Assembly (NCBI GenBank): GCA_963730165.1
Contig: CAVSQS010000004.1
Location: 59,124-123,123 of the forward strand
DNA length: 64,000 bases
Direction: 5' to 3'
Source of the DNA: DASSQJ01 sp963730165
Lineage (GTDB): Bacteria; Actinomycetota; Actinomycetes; Actinomycetales; Dermatophilaceae
A program made the translations under genes and the position numbers. How positions within the stretch are numbered: position 1 is the first letter of the stretch; each line of letters starts with the position of its first letter. This document shows, piece after piece, positions 25,061-33,282 of this stretch. The notes under the pieces were generated by a model that was not told where the DNA came from, searched no databases, and was given only the letters and a program-made list of their open reading frames with translations.

Positions 25061-25879
25061 GTGGCCGGACGCGGTCAGGGACCCGACTTCGTCGAGGCTC
25101 TCGCCCGGGGGCTGGATGTCCTCGCGTGCTTCGACGGCGCCCACCCGCGCCGGTCGCTGAGCGAGGTCGCGGCCGCGACCGGCCTGGCCCGGCCGACCGC
25201 CCGCCGGCTGCTCCTGACCCTGGAGGAGCTCGGGTTCGTCCGGCAGTCCGCCGGAGTGTTCGAGCTCACCCCCAAGGTGATGACGCTCGGACTCGCCTAC
25301 GTCGCCGCGTTGGGCCTCTGGGAGGTGGCGCGGCCCCGGATGGAGTGGCTCGTCTCCCGCACCGGGGAGTCCTCGTCGATGGCCCAGCTCGACGGCTCCG
25401 ACATCGTCTACGTCGCGCGGGTCTCAGTGCCGAAGATCATCGGGCTGCGCGTCGAGGTCGGGACGCGCTTCCCGTCGCCGCCGACGTCGCAGGGCAAGGT
25501 CCTGCTCGCCGGGCTGCCCCCGGAGCAGCTCGACGCCGTCCTCGAGGTGCCGAGCCGCTCGCCGGTGCGTCCGCGGAAGGAGTGGACGCCGGAGGAGCTG
25601 CGGGCCGAGCTGACCGCGGTGCGGGCCCGGGGCTGGGCGCTCGCCGACGAGGAGCTCGCGCTGGGGGTGCGCTCGGTCGCTGTGCCGGTCCGCGACGGCG
25701 CGGGCTCGGTGCGCGCCGCGATGAACGTGACCGTCCATGCCGCGGAGACCTCCACGGAGCGGCTCCTCGAGGAGTACCTGCCCTTGCTGCAGCGCGCGGC
25801 CGGCGAGGTGAGCGCCGACTGGGCGCTCTGGCAGGCCCGCCCTCACCTCGACGCGGACGCTCCCGGGCGCGCCGGCTGA
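25061..25879 (+). CDS. IclR family transcriptional regulator (PcaR/PcaU-like)
   Basis: A 272-residue regulator. Residues about 10-70 are the winged helix (FVEALARGLDVLACFD...SLSEVAAATGLARPTARRLLLTLEELGFV), with the N-terminal wording of the Pca-type IclR group. The rest is the effector-binding GAF-like domain (PTSQGKVLLAGLPPEQLDAVL, then YLPLLQRAAGEVSADW). Such proteins sense aromatic acids or their metabolites and control catabolic operons. GTG 25061 follows GGAGGGAGGGAG. It lies directly after the amidohydrolase and is the natural candidate to bind the two matched palindromes at 23338 and 23472. Confidence 0.9.
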   Translation: MAGRGQGPDFVEALARGLDVLACFDGAHPRRSLSEVAAATGLARPTARRLLLTLEELGFVRQSAGVFELTPKVMTLGLAYVAALGLWEVARPRMEWLVSRTGESSSMAQLDGSDIVYVARVSVPKIIGLRVEVGTRFPSPPTSQGKVLLAGLPPEQLDAVLEVPSRSPVRPRKEWTPEELRAELTAVRARGWALADEELALGVRSVAVPVRDGAGSVRAAMNVTVHAAETSTERLLEEYLPLLQRAAGEVSADWALWQARPHLDADAPGRAG

Positions 25880-25892
25880 GCCACCGCGGAGG

Positions 25893-26600
25893 TCACTGCC
25901 AGGCGGCGAGGACCGTCTCCGCGACGACCCACGTCGCACCGGCACAGGCGAGGGCGAAGCTCAGCACCCAGAAGGCCCGGGGGACCCTGGTCAGCCGGGC
26001 GAGGACTGCGGGGTCGCTCGTTCCCCGGTCAGGCGCTCCGGCGACCGCCGCCAGGTGCCGCCAGGCGCCGACGACGAGCACGATGCCGGCCCCGACGAGC
26101 GCCTGCGCCTGGAGCCGGTCCGACCCGCCCCACCAGAGCGCCCCGGTCGCGGCCCCGACCGCGAGGACGACGACGGCGGTGAGCAGGGAGCGCACCCGCA
26201 GCACCGACGCCAGGAGCACGGCGAGCACCGCGGTGAGCACGGTCGGTGCCCAGCCGCGGACGGCCAGCCACACCGACGCCGCGCCCACGAGCGCCGGCGC
26301 GGGGTAGCCCGCCCACGTCGTGACCACCCGGCCCAGCCCGCGGGCCGGCCCCACGGTGACGGCGTGACCCGACATGTCGCCGCGCAGGACGAAGCCGGTG
26401 AACCGGCGGCCGCTCAGCATCCCGACCACCGCGTGCCCGAGCTCGTGGACGAGTGTGACACCGAGCCGGAGCACTCCCCAGAGCGGCGGGACGGCCACGG
26501 CGAGGACCGACAGGGCGAGCACGACGAGCACGGGCGCGCCGGCCAGGGAGACCGGGTCGGTGGGCAGGACGTGCAGCCACACCTCGCGAACCCCGTCCAT
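25893..26600 (-). CDS. M50-like membrane metalloprotease family protein
   Basis: A 235-residue integral membrane protein. The zinc motif HELGHA (HExxH) lies in a membrane segment VTLVHELGHAVVGMLSGRRF near residue 50, as in M50B-like proteins. Five or six further hydrophobic segments follow. Family members cut or hold substrates inside the membrane; no substrate can be named. ATG 26600 is chosen because TAGGTT (26615-26610, minus strand) would start transcription just before it; GTG 26606 is two codons upstream. It is convergent with the IclR gene, with only 13 bases between the stops. Confidence 0.8.
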   Translation of the reverse strand: MDGVREVWLHVLPTDPVSLAGAPVLVVLALSVLAVAVPPLWGVLRLGVTLVHELGHAVVGMLSGRRFTGFVLRGDMSGHAVTVGPARGLGRVVTTWAGYPAPALVGAASVWLAVRGWAPTVLTAVLAVLLASVLRVRSLLTAVVVLAVGAATGALWWGGSDRLQAQALVGAGIVLVVGAWRHLAAVAGAPDRGTSDPAVLARLTRVPRAFWVLSFALACAGATWVVAETVLAAWQ

Positions 26601-26655
26601 GGGCACGTGAACCTAGCCCGCCCACCTGTCCACCCACCCCGCAGGGGTCATCTCG

Positions 26656-26668
26656 AGAGCGCTGCTCT
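26656..26668. promoter_or_regulatory. TetR-type operator candidate, copy 1
   Basis: AGAGCGCTGCTCT has perfect 5-base arms AGAGC/GCTCT around GCT. A near copy lies 53 bases downstream, and the two flank the promoter region of the membrane protein gene at 26738. Confidence 0.4.
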
Positions 26669-26708
26669 TGCTTTTGGGTCACGTCCCTGCCATGATCGGG
26701 ACAAATAG

Positions 26709-26721
26709 AGAGCAGTGCTCA
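26709..26721. promoter_or_regulatory. TetR-type operator candidate, copy 2
   Basis: AGAGCAGTGCTCA has arms AGAGC/GCTCA (one mismatch at the edge). It lies 16 bases before the GTG start, just upstream of AGGAGG, where a bound repressor would block initiation. Confidence 0.4.
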
Positions 26722-26737
26722 CAAACAGGAGGTCCCC

Positions 26738-27382
26738 GTGTCCGTCCGTCTCTTCCCCCGCGCATCGGTCCACGCTGCCGCCGCCCTCGGTGCGGCCGGG
26801 ATCGCGTTCGCCGTCTACCCCGCGGTCCGGGGCTACGGGACCGAGACGGGGATGGCCGGCGCCGCGCTCTACGCCCGGCCGGCGTGGCTCCTCGCCCACC
26901 TGCTCGGCATGGCCGGGTTCGTCCTCGCCGCGACCGGGCTCGCGGCCGTCGATGCCCGCGCGGCGCGGTGGGCCACGTGGGGCGCCTTCGGCGTTCTGCC
27001 GTACTACGGAGCGGAGGCCTTCGGGCTGCACGCACTCGGCGTCCGGGTCGTCGAGACCGGACACACCGACATGACGGCAGCCGCGCACCTCTTCCGCTAC
27101 CAGCCCCTCGCGCTCACCCTCTTCACCCTCGGCTGGGTCGCGTTCGCGGCCGTCGGGGTGCGCCTGCTCGTCCTCGCCCGGCGCTCCTCGGGGTCGCGCC
27201 GGGTCGGGCTGCTGCTCGCCGGCGCTGCCCTCGTGACCTACCTGCCCCAGTTCTTCCTCGGCCCGAGCGGCCGGATCACCCATGGCCTGGCCCTCGCCGC
27301 GGGCCTGCTCGTCCTCGCCGCCACCCTGCGGGGGAGGGCGACGCTGACCGCGGACCCGGTGCGGCGGCCGGTCGCGATCTGA
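26738..27382 (+). CDS. Multi-pass membrane protein, function unknown
   Basis: A 214-residue integral membrane protein with about six hydrophobic segments (for example LLAHLLGMAGFVLAATGLAAV and ALTLFTLGWVAFAAVGVRLLVLA). There are two conserved-looking histidines in HLFRYQPLAL and FGLHALG. The family is not recognised. GTG 26738 follows AGGAGG, a strong site. The promoter carries two matched AGAGC(N3)GCTC inverted repeats, which suggests tight control by a TetR-type repressor; no such repressor is encoded next door. A role in membrane stress or export is possible but unsupported. Confidence 0.75.
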   Translation: MSVRLFPRASVHAAAALGAAGIAFAVYPAVRGYGTETGMAGAALYARPAWLLAHLLGMAGFVLAATGLAAVDARAARWATWGAFGVLPYYGAEAFGLHALGVRVVETGHTDMTAAAHLFRYQPLALTLFTLGWVAFAAVGVRLLVLARRSSGSRRVGLLLAGAALVTYLPQFFLGPSGRITHGLALAAGLLVLAATLRGRATLTADPVRRPVAI

Positions 27383-27397
27383 CCGGTGGGCCTCGGG

Positions 27398-27403
27398 TAG
27401 CGT
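27398..27403 (+). promoter_or_regulatory. Leaderless-type -10 box (TAGCGT) for nagA-like gene
   Basis: TAGCGT ends eight bases before the GTG at 27412, and no ribosome-binding site is present. Confidence 0.4.
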
Positions 27404-27411
27404 CGTGCGGC

Positions 27412-28344
27412 GTGACCGGGCTCGTCGACATCCACCACCACGGCGCGGTCGGCGCGGAGTACGGGGTCGACGAGGAGGGCAGCCGGCGAGTGGCCGCCCA
27501 TCACCACGCGGCCGGTGCGGACCTGCTCGTCGCCAGCCTCGTCTCGGCACCGGCCGCGACCCTGGTGCACCAGGTCTCGACGCTCGCCCCGCTCGTCGCG
27601 GACGGGACCCTGGCCGGCATCCACCTCGAGGGCCCGTTCCTCGCGGAAGCCCGTCGGGGGGCGCACGACCCGGCGGCGCTCGCCGACCCGGACCCGGCAC
27701 TCGTCGAGCGCCTCGTCGCCACCGCCGAGGCGCGCGGCGCGGCCGGCGCACTCCGCCAGATGACCTTCGCTCCCGAGCGACCCGGGAGCGCGGCGCTCGT
27801 CGCGGCCCTCGTCGCCCACGGCATCCGGCCGGCCGTCGGCCACACCGACGCCGACGCCGCCACGACCGCCCGCACCCTCTCCGAGGTCGCGGGTCGGCAG
27901 GGCGCACCCGCCCTCGTCACCCACGTCTTCAACGCGATGCCGCCGCTGCACCACCGGGCGGGCGGCCCCGTCGCTGCGGCCCTCGCGGCGGCCGCCCGCG
28001 GCGAGGCGGTCCTCGAGCTCGTCGCCGACGGGGTGCACGTGGCGCCCGAGGTGGTTCGGATGGTGTTCGAGACGGTCGGACCCGACCACGTCGCCCTCGT
28101 CTCCGACGCCATGGCCGCCACCGGGCTGGGTGACGGCGACTACCGGCTCGGCGGGCTCGAGGTCGCCGTGGTGCAGGGCACGGCGCGGCTGACGAGCACC
28201 GGGGCGATCGCCGGGAGCACGGCCACCCTCGCCGACTGCGTCCGGTGGGCGGTCGACGTGGCCGGGGTCGAGCCGGAGGCCGCGACCCGGGCGGCGACGA
28301 CCACGCCCGCCCGGGCTGTCGGGCTGGCGGGCGCTCTCACCTGA
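27412..28344 (+). CDS. nagA: N-acetylglucosamine-6-phosphate deacetylase-like amidohydrolase
   Basis: A 310-residue amidohydrolase that is shorter than usual NagA (about 380 residues). It lacks the N-terminal beta sandwich and starts directly with VDIHHHGAVG, the metal-binding HxH. Other NagA marks are HLEGPFL (the Glu that binds metal), AVGHTDA, VTHVFNAMPPLHHRAGG, VADGVHV and VSDAMAATG (catalytic Asp). It should remove the acetyl group from GlcNAc-6-P in cell-wall or chitin sugar recycling. No nagB or phosphotransferase gene is nearby, so the exact substrate is less certain than the family. Confidence 0.82.
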   Translation: MTGLVDIHHHGAVGAEYGVDEEGSRRVAAHHHAAGADLLVASLVSAPAATLVHQVSTLAPLVADGTLAGIHLEGPFLAEARRGAHDPAALADPDPALVERLVATAEARGAAGALRQMTFAPERPGSAALVAALVAHGIRPAVGHTDADAATTARTLSEVAGRQGAPALVTHVFNAMPPLHHRAGGPVAAALAAAARGEAVLELVADGVHVAPEVVRMVFETVGPDHVALVSDAMAATGLGDGDYRLGGLEVAVVQGTARLTSTGAIAGSTATLADCVRWAVDVAGVEPEAATRAATTTPARAVGLAGALT

Positions 28345-28361
28345 TCACGAGGGTCCCGGGC

Positions 28362-29750
28362 TCAGCGGGACCGCGGGCGCCCCGCCTGCTCGGAGAACGC
28401 GGCGGCACCACGGGACCGGGCGGCCGAGCGGGGAGCGCCGTGACCTGCCCCCCGGGATCGGCCCGATCCAGCGGCCCGCGCCCCGCCGGAGCGCCCACCG
28501 CCGGACCGGCGGGCGGCCGGACGGCCACCCCCCGACGGGCGGGAGCCCCGGGTGGGCGCGGGCGGGAGGAGACCACCCTCGAATGAGCGCTCCCCCGGGG
28601 CGAGGTCGCGAAGCAGCGGGTGGGTCGCGTCGACCCGCGTCGTCGTCGCGGTGACACCGGCCCTGCGGGTGAGGTCGCGCACGTCGCGGACCTGGTCGTC
28701 CGTCATCAGCGTGACCACGGTGCCGGAGGCGCCGGCCCGCGCCGTCCGGCCCGAGCGGTGCAGGTAGGCCTTGTGCTCGACCGGCGGGTCGGCGTGGATG
28801 ACGAGCGCCACGTCGTCGACGTGGATGCCGCGGGCCGCGATGTCGGTCGCGACGAGGGTGCGCGCCGCGCCGCTGTGGAAGGCCTCCATCGTGCGGGTGC
28901 GCGCCGCCTGGCTGAGGTTCCCGTGCAGCTCGACGGCGGGCACGCCCGAGCCGTTGAGCTGCCGGGCCAGCCGCTTGGCGCGGTGCTTGGTCCGGGTGAA
29001 GACGACCGTGCGGCCGGGGGCAGCGGCGAGGTCGAGCAGCACGGGGAGGTGGTGGTCCGACCGGACGTGGAGGACGTGGTGGTCCATCGTCGACACCGGC
29101 GACTGCGCCGAGTCCGCCTCGTGGGTCACCGGCTCGTGGAGGTAGCGCCTGGCCAGGACGCCGATGCCGGCGTCGAGAGTGGCCGAGAACAGCATCCGCT
29201 GGCCACGGGACGGTGTCGCGTCGAGCAGGCGGCGCACCTGTGGGAGGAAGCCGAGGTCGGCCATGTGGTCGGCCTCGTCCACGACGGTCACCTCGACCGC
29301 GTCGAGCGAGACGTGGCCCTGACCGATGAGGTCCTCGAGCCGGCCGGGGCAGGCGACGACGACGTCGACTCCCCGGCGCAGCGCCGAGACCTGCGGGTTC
29401 TGGCCCACGCCGCCGAAGACCGTGCGCGAGGTGAGGCCCAGGCGACGCAGGAGCGGCGCCATCGCCTCGTCGATCTGCGTGGCCAGCTCGCGGGTGGGGG
29501 CGAGCACGAGCGCACGGGGCCGGCGGGCCCGGCGTTCGGTGCGGCTCCTCGAGAGGGCGACGAGCAGCGGCAGCGCGAAGGCGATCGTCTTGCCGGAGCC
29601 GGTCCGGCCGCGGCCGAGCACGTCGCGCCCGGCCAGGGAGTCGGGAAGGGTTGCCGCCTGGATGGGCGTGGGCGTCGTGATCCCCGCGGACGCGAGGACC
29701 TCGACGAGGGGAGCGGGCACGCCGAGCGCGCCGAAGGTGTCGGTGGACAA
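28362..29750 (-). CDS. DEAD-box RNA helicase (RhlE-like)
   Basis: A 462-residue ATP-dependent RNA helicase. The order is the Q motif (TPTPIQAATLP), GRTGSGKT (Walker A), APTRELATQ, CPGRLEDLI, DEADHM (motif II), FSATLDAG, and the C-terminal RecA domain ending HRSGRTARAG. A basic Gly/Arg/Ser-rich tail of about 80 residues, typical of RNA-binding extensions, follows. I place the start at the TTG of 29750 because GGAG lies eight bases upstream; a TTG five codons earlier has no such site. The 269 bases before it, up to the CBS gene, show no recognised element; a long leader for this helicase is possible. Confidence 0.88.
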   Translation of the reverse strand: MSTDTFGALGVPAPLVEVLASAGITTPTPIQAATLPDSLAGRDVLGRGRTGSGKTIAFALPLLVALSRSRTERRARRPRALVLAPTRELATQIDEAMAPLLRRLGLTSRTVFGGVGQNPQVSALRRGVDVVVACPGRLEDLIGQGHVSLDAVEVTVVDEADHMADLGFLPQVRRLLDATPSRGQRMLFSATLDAGIGVLARRYLHEPVTHEADSAQSPVSTMDHHVLHVRSDHHLPVLLDLAAAPGRTVVFTRTKHRAKRLARQLNGSGVPAVELHGNLSQAARTRTMEAFHSGAARTLVATDIAARGIHVDDVALVIHADPPVEHKAYLHRSGRTARAGASGTVVTLMTDDQVRDVRDLTRRAGVTATTTRVDATHPLLRDLAPGERSFEGGLLPPAPTRGSRPSGGGRPAARRSGGGRSGGARAAGSGRSRGAGHGAPRSAARSRGAAAFSEQAGRPRSR

Positions 29751-30019
29751 GGTGGGGTTCTCCAAGTGGTGGGGAGCCGCAGCGGCGACGTCGTCGGCGC
29801 GGCTCGGGCGATGTTCCGCCGAGGGGGCTCTGGGGCCGCGGGCGTGCTCCGGCCGGTGGGGCCGGGGCGTGGCATCGACATCAAAGAAGCTCGGCCCGAG
29901 GCAGAACTGGGCGGGCCGGCTGGGACGACTCTACGCCAGCAGCGCCGGATCCGACGCATCGGTGGTGCGTCACCGCGCCACCGATGCACGCAGCGCCGCC
30001 CACGTGAGAGGTTTGGCCC

Positions 30020-30571
30020 ATGCGCGCTGAGGAGCTCATCGACCAGGTGCCGACAGTCCGTCGGGAGACGACGGGCGCCGAGGCGGCCCGCGTCGTGGCC
30101 GAGTACCGGCTCTCCGGGATCGTCGTCGCCGACGACGACGACGTGCCGATCGCCGTCATCCCCGGAAGCCAGATCCTCGGCATCATCCTCCCGCGCTGGG
30201 TACGCGACGACCGGGCACTCGCCCACGCCTACGACGAGAAGGCAGCCGACGAGCTGTGTGCGGTGCTCAACGAGGCGACGATCGGGGACCTGCTCGACGA
30301 CGAGCAGCTGACCGCGACCAAGCCGCCCTCGGTGCTTCCCGAGGACACCCTGCTCGAGGTCGCCGCGGTCATGGACGAGGAGCACACCCCCCTCGTCCTG
30401 GTCAGGGAACGGGACGGGACCTATCGCGGGGTCCTGACCATGTCACGCGTCCTCGCGGCCATCGCGGCCGCGGCCGGCCAGGACAGCGACCTCATCCGCC
30501 GTCGGCTCCAGACGAACATCATCCTGCGCGGGACGCCCCACCAGTCCGGCCCCACCCGAGAGGCACCGTGA
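30020..30571 (+). CDS. CBS-domain protein coupled to cation transporters
   Basis: A 183-residue soluble protein with two CBS repeats: residues about 1-60 (LIDQVPTVRRETTGAEAARVVAEYRLSGIVV) and about 92-160 (ATKPPSVLPEDTLLEVAAVMDEEHTPLVLV). CBS pairs usually bind adenine nucleotides and sense energy or ionic state. Its stop overlaps the start of the ArsB/NhaD-like transporter (GTGA at 30568-30571), so it most likely regulates that transporter directly. An ATG at 30020 follows GAGAGG loosely. The three-gene operon ends at the hairpin at 33196. Confidence 0.82.
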   Translation: MRAEELIDQVPTVRRETTGAEAARVVAEYRLSGIVVADDDDVPIAVIPGSQILGIILPRWVRDDRALAHAYDEKAADELCAVLNEATIGDLLDDEQLTATKPPSVLPEDTLLEVAAVMDEEHTPLVLVRERDGTYRGVLTMSRVLAAIAAAAGQDSDLIRRRLQTNIILRGTPHQSGPTREAP

Positions 30572-31863
30572 GCGTCACCGCGATCCTCGCCGTCGTCGTC
30601 TTCGCGACGGCCTACGTCCTCATCGCGACCGAGAAGGTCAACCGCACCGTCGTCGCCCTCGGTGGCGCCGCGGTCATGGTGGCTATCGGCGCGACCGGCG
30701 GCAAGGAGATGTTCTTCTCCGAGGAGACGGGCATCGACTGGAACGTCATCTTCCTGCTCCTCGGGATGATGATCATCGTCGGAGTGCTGCGCCAGACCGG
30801 TGTCTTCGAGTTCATCGCCATCTGGTCGGCCCAGCGGGCCCGCGCGCGCCCGTTCCGGATGATGGTGCTGCTCATCGTCATCACCGGGGTCGCCTCGGCG
30901 ATGCTCGACAACGTCACCACCGTCCTGCTCATCGCCCCGGTCACCCTGCTGCTGTGCGACCGGCTCGCGCTCAACCCCATCCCGTTCCTGCTCGCGGAGG
31001 CCATGGCGAGCAACATCGGCGGGGCGGCGACGCTCATCGGCGACCCACCCAACATCATCATCGCCAGCCGGGCGCAGCTGACGTTCAACGACTTCCTCAT
31101 CCACATGACCCCGATCGTCATCGTGCTCATGGTGGTCTTCATCGGCCTGGCCTGGCTGCTCTGGGGCCGTCGGCTGCGCTACGACGAGGCGCGGGCCGCC
31201 ACGGTCATGGCGCTGACCCCCCGCGAGACGCTGACCGACACCCGCCTGCTCTCGCGGACGGCGGTCATCCTGGTCCTCGTGCTCCTCGGGTTCGTCACCC
31301 ACTCGCTGACCCACCTCGACCCGTCGGTCGTCGCGCTGCTCGGTGCCGGCGCCGCCATCCTCGTCTCCCGGCTCCCCTCCGACGAGTACCTCGCCGACGT
31401 CGAGTGGGAGACCCTCCTCTTCTTCGCCGGGCTGTTCATCATGGTGGGCTCGCTCGTGCACCAAGGCGTGATCTCCGAGCTCGCGTCGGCGGTCACCGAG
31501 ACGATCGGCGACAACTTCCACCTCGCCGCCCAGGGCATCCTCGTCGGCTCGGCGGTGCTCTCCGGCATCGTCGACAACATCCCCTACGTCGCGACGATGT
31601 CCCCGCTCGTCTACGACCTCGTCGGGCCGGCGCCGGGCCTCATGCCCGACGAGCAGTCACTCTGGTGGGCGCTCGCCCTCGGTGCCGACCTCGGCGGCAA
31701 CGCCACCGCGATCGGGGCGAGCGCGAACGTCGTCGTCACCGGCATCGCCAAGCGCAACGGACACGAGATCTCGTTCTGGACCTTCACCAAGTACGGCCTC
31801 GTCGTCACCGTGGTGACCATCGCCTGCTGCGTGCCGTACATCTGGCTCCGCTACCACGCCTGA
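30568..31863 (+). CDS. ArsB/NhaD-type ion transporter superfamily permease
   Basis: A 431-residue membrane protein with 11-12 predicted helices. It belongs to the ion transporter superfamily that holds ArsB (arsenite), NhaD (Na+/H+) and citrate/anion carriers. Conserved marks are MLDNVTTVLLIAPV, ASNIGGAATLIGDPPNIII and, in the second half, DNIPYVATMSPLV with GGNATAIGASANVVV, the duplicated substrate-site helices. With a CPA1 Na+/H+ antiporter next in the operon, a cation role is more likely than arsenite, and no arsR or arsC is present. The GTG start is fixed by overlap with the CBS gene. Confidence 0.85.
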   Translation: MSVTAILAVVVFATAYVLIATEKVNRTVVALGGAAVMVAIGATGGKEMFFSEETGIDWNVIFLLLGMMIIVGVLRQTGVFEFIAIWSAQRARARPFRMMVLLIVITGVASAMLDNVTTVLLIAPVTLLLCDRLALNPIPFLLAEAMASNIGGAATLIGDPPNIIIASRAQLTFNDFLIHMTPIVIVLMVVFIGLAWLLWGRRLRYDEARAATVMALTPRETLTDTRLLSRTAVILVLVLLGFVTHSLTHLDPSVVALLGAGAAILVSRLPSDEYLADVEWETLLFFAGLFIMVGSLVHQGVISELASAVTETIGDNFHLAAQGILVGSAVLSGIVDNIPYVATMSPLVYDLVGPAPGLMPDEQSLWWALALGADLGGNATAIGASANVVVTGIAKRNGHEISFWTFTKYGLVVTVVTIACCVPYIWLRYHA

Positions 31864-31878
31864 CGAAAGGGGTGTGTC

Positions 31879-33228
31879 GTGCTCTCGGCCTTCGCGGTCC
31901 TGCTCTGCTCGACCGCGCTGATCGCGTGGGTGAACGAGCGCTTCCTACGGATCCCGACGACGGTCGGGGTCACCCTCTCCGCCGCCGTCGCCTCGGGCCT
32001 GCTCATGGTCCTGGACGCGCTCGGGTTCTCGCTGGGGCTGCGGGAGATGGCCCAGAGCCTGCTCGAGACCCTCGACTTCACCGACTTCGTGCTCAACGGC
32101 ATCCTGTCGATCCTCCTCTTCGCCGGAGCCCTGTCCCTCGACGCCCGTCAGCTGCTGCGTCAGCGCGCGAGCATCCTCACCCTCGCGGTCTTCGGCACCC
32201 TGATCAGCACCGCGCTCATCGGGCTCGGGTCGTACGCGGTCTTCGGGCTCGCCGGTACCGCGATGCCGATCGCCTGGGCGCTGCTCTTCGGCGCCCTGAT
32301 CAGCCCCACCGACCCGGTCGCCATCCTCGACCTGCTCAAGCGCGCCAAGGTGCCCGAGCGGCTGCGCACCCTGATCGCCGGGGAGTCGCTGTTCAACGAC
32401 GGCATCGGCGTCGTCCTCTTCGTCGTCCTCGGCGGGGTCGTCGGGCTCGGCACCGACCACGGCGACTTCCAGCCGACCGTCGGCGGGGTCGCCGTCGTCT
32501 TCGTCCGCGAGGCCCTCGGCGGGATGGCGTTCGGGGCGGTCCTCGGCTACGCCGGCTACTGGCTGACCAAGACCATCGACGGGCACGTCGTCGAGGTCAT
32601 CATCACCCTGGCCATGGTGGTCGGCGGGTACACGGCCGCGGTCGCGCTCGGGCTCTCCGGGCCGCTCGCCATGGTCGTCGCCGGCCTCGTCATGTCCGCC
32701 GGCAAGCACATCGCGTTCCACGGGGAGACCCGCCACCACGTCGAGGGGTTCTGGGAGACCCTCGACCAGGTCCTCAACATCCTCCTGTTCGCGTTCATCG
32801 GCTTCGACGTGCTCCTCGCCGAGACGACCTGGCCGCTGGTGCTCGCGAGCCTGGCCATCGTCGGGGTCGCGCTCGTCAGCCGGTTCGCGTCGGTGGCGGT
32901 CCCGGTCCGCCTCGTGCGCGAGCGTGACGGTTACGGGCCGTACACGACCCGGCTGCTCACCTGGGGCGGCCTGCGTGGCGGCATCGCGATCAGCCTGGCG
33001 CTCGGGCTCCCGAACGTGCAGTACCGCCCGGCGATCGTCACCGCGACCTACGCGGTCGTCCTGTTCACGATCGCCGTCCAGGGCCTGACCGTCGGTCCGC
33101 TCATCCGTCGGGCCGCCGAGAGCCTGCCGCCCCGCCCGTGGCCGCGCGAGGAGAAGCCGGAGCACGGGGAGGCGGCCCCGGCTGCACCCGGGAACCCGGA
33201 CGTTCCCCCGACAAGCCTTTCGGGGTGA
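31879..33228 (+). CDS. CPA1-family Na+/H+ antiporter (NhaP-like)
   Basis: A 449-residue antiporter with about 12 helices that exchanges Na+ or K+ for H+ across the inner membrane. Family residues include ISPTDPVAILDLLK (the T-D-P-V motif), AGESLFNDGIGVVLF (the N-D pair) and TWGGLRGGIAISLAL. The short C-terminal tail is charged and Pro-rich. GTG 31879 is preceded by AAAGGGG. It is the third gene of the CBS-transporter operon, and its last codons lie within the terminator hairpin at 33196-33236. Confidence 0.92.
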   Translation: MLSAFAVLLCSTALIAWVNERFLRIPTTVGVTLSAAVASGLLMVLDALGFSLGLREMAQSLLETLDFTDFVLNGILSILLFAGALSLDARQLLRQRASILTLAVFGTLISTALIGLGSYAVFGLAGTAMPIAWALLFGALISPTDPVAILDLLKRAKVPERLRTLIAGESLFNDGIGVVLFVVLGGVVGLGTDHGDFQPTVGGVAVVFVREALGGMAFGAVLGYAGYWLTKTIDGHVVEVIITLAMVVGGYTAAVALGLSGPLAMVVAGLVMSAGKHIAFHGETRHHVEGFWETLDQVLNILLFAFIGFDVLLAETTWPLVLASLAIVGVALVSRFASVAVPVRLVRERDGYGPYTTRLLTWGGLRGGIAISLALGLPNVQYRPAIVTATYAVVLFTIAVQGLTVGPLIRRAAESLPPRPWPREEKPEHGEAAPAAPGNPDVPPTSLSG

Positions 33229-33236
33229 ACGTCCGG
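33196..33236 (+). terminator. Hairpin terminator of the CBS-transporter operon
   Basis: Outer arms CCGGACGTTC/GAACGTCCGG (10 bp) and inner arms CCCCGA/TCGGGG (6 bp) have one bulged T and an 8-base loop. The hairpin overlaps the end of the antiporter gene. Confidence 0.7.
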
Positions 33237-33237
33237 A

Positions 33238-33256
33238 TTATCGGGTGACCCGATAA
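33238..33256. promoter_or_regulatory. Perfect 19-base inverted repeat overlapping a -35 region
   Basis: TTATCGGGTGACCCGATAA has two perfect 9-base arms around a single G. The -10 TACAGT for the next gene starts 15 bases downstream, so a protein bound here would cover the -35 region. The binding protein is not known to me. Confidence 0.6.
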
Positions 33257-33270
33257 ACCGGACCCGTGCC

Positions 33271-33276
33271 TACAGT
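33271..33276 (+). promoter_or_regulatory. Leaderless-type -10 box (TACAGT) for LON-like gene
   Basis: TACAGT ends six bases before ATG 33283. Confidence 0.5.
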
Positions 33277-33282
33277 TGGGGT

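Noticed and set aside
29751..30019. Possible riboswitch or RNA leader before the RNA helicase gene
   Set aside because: No known aptamer pattern could be recognised by eye; only G+C-rich sequence with ordinary short inverted repeats.
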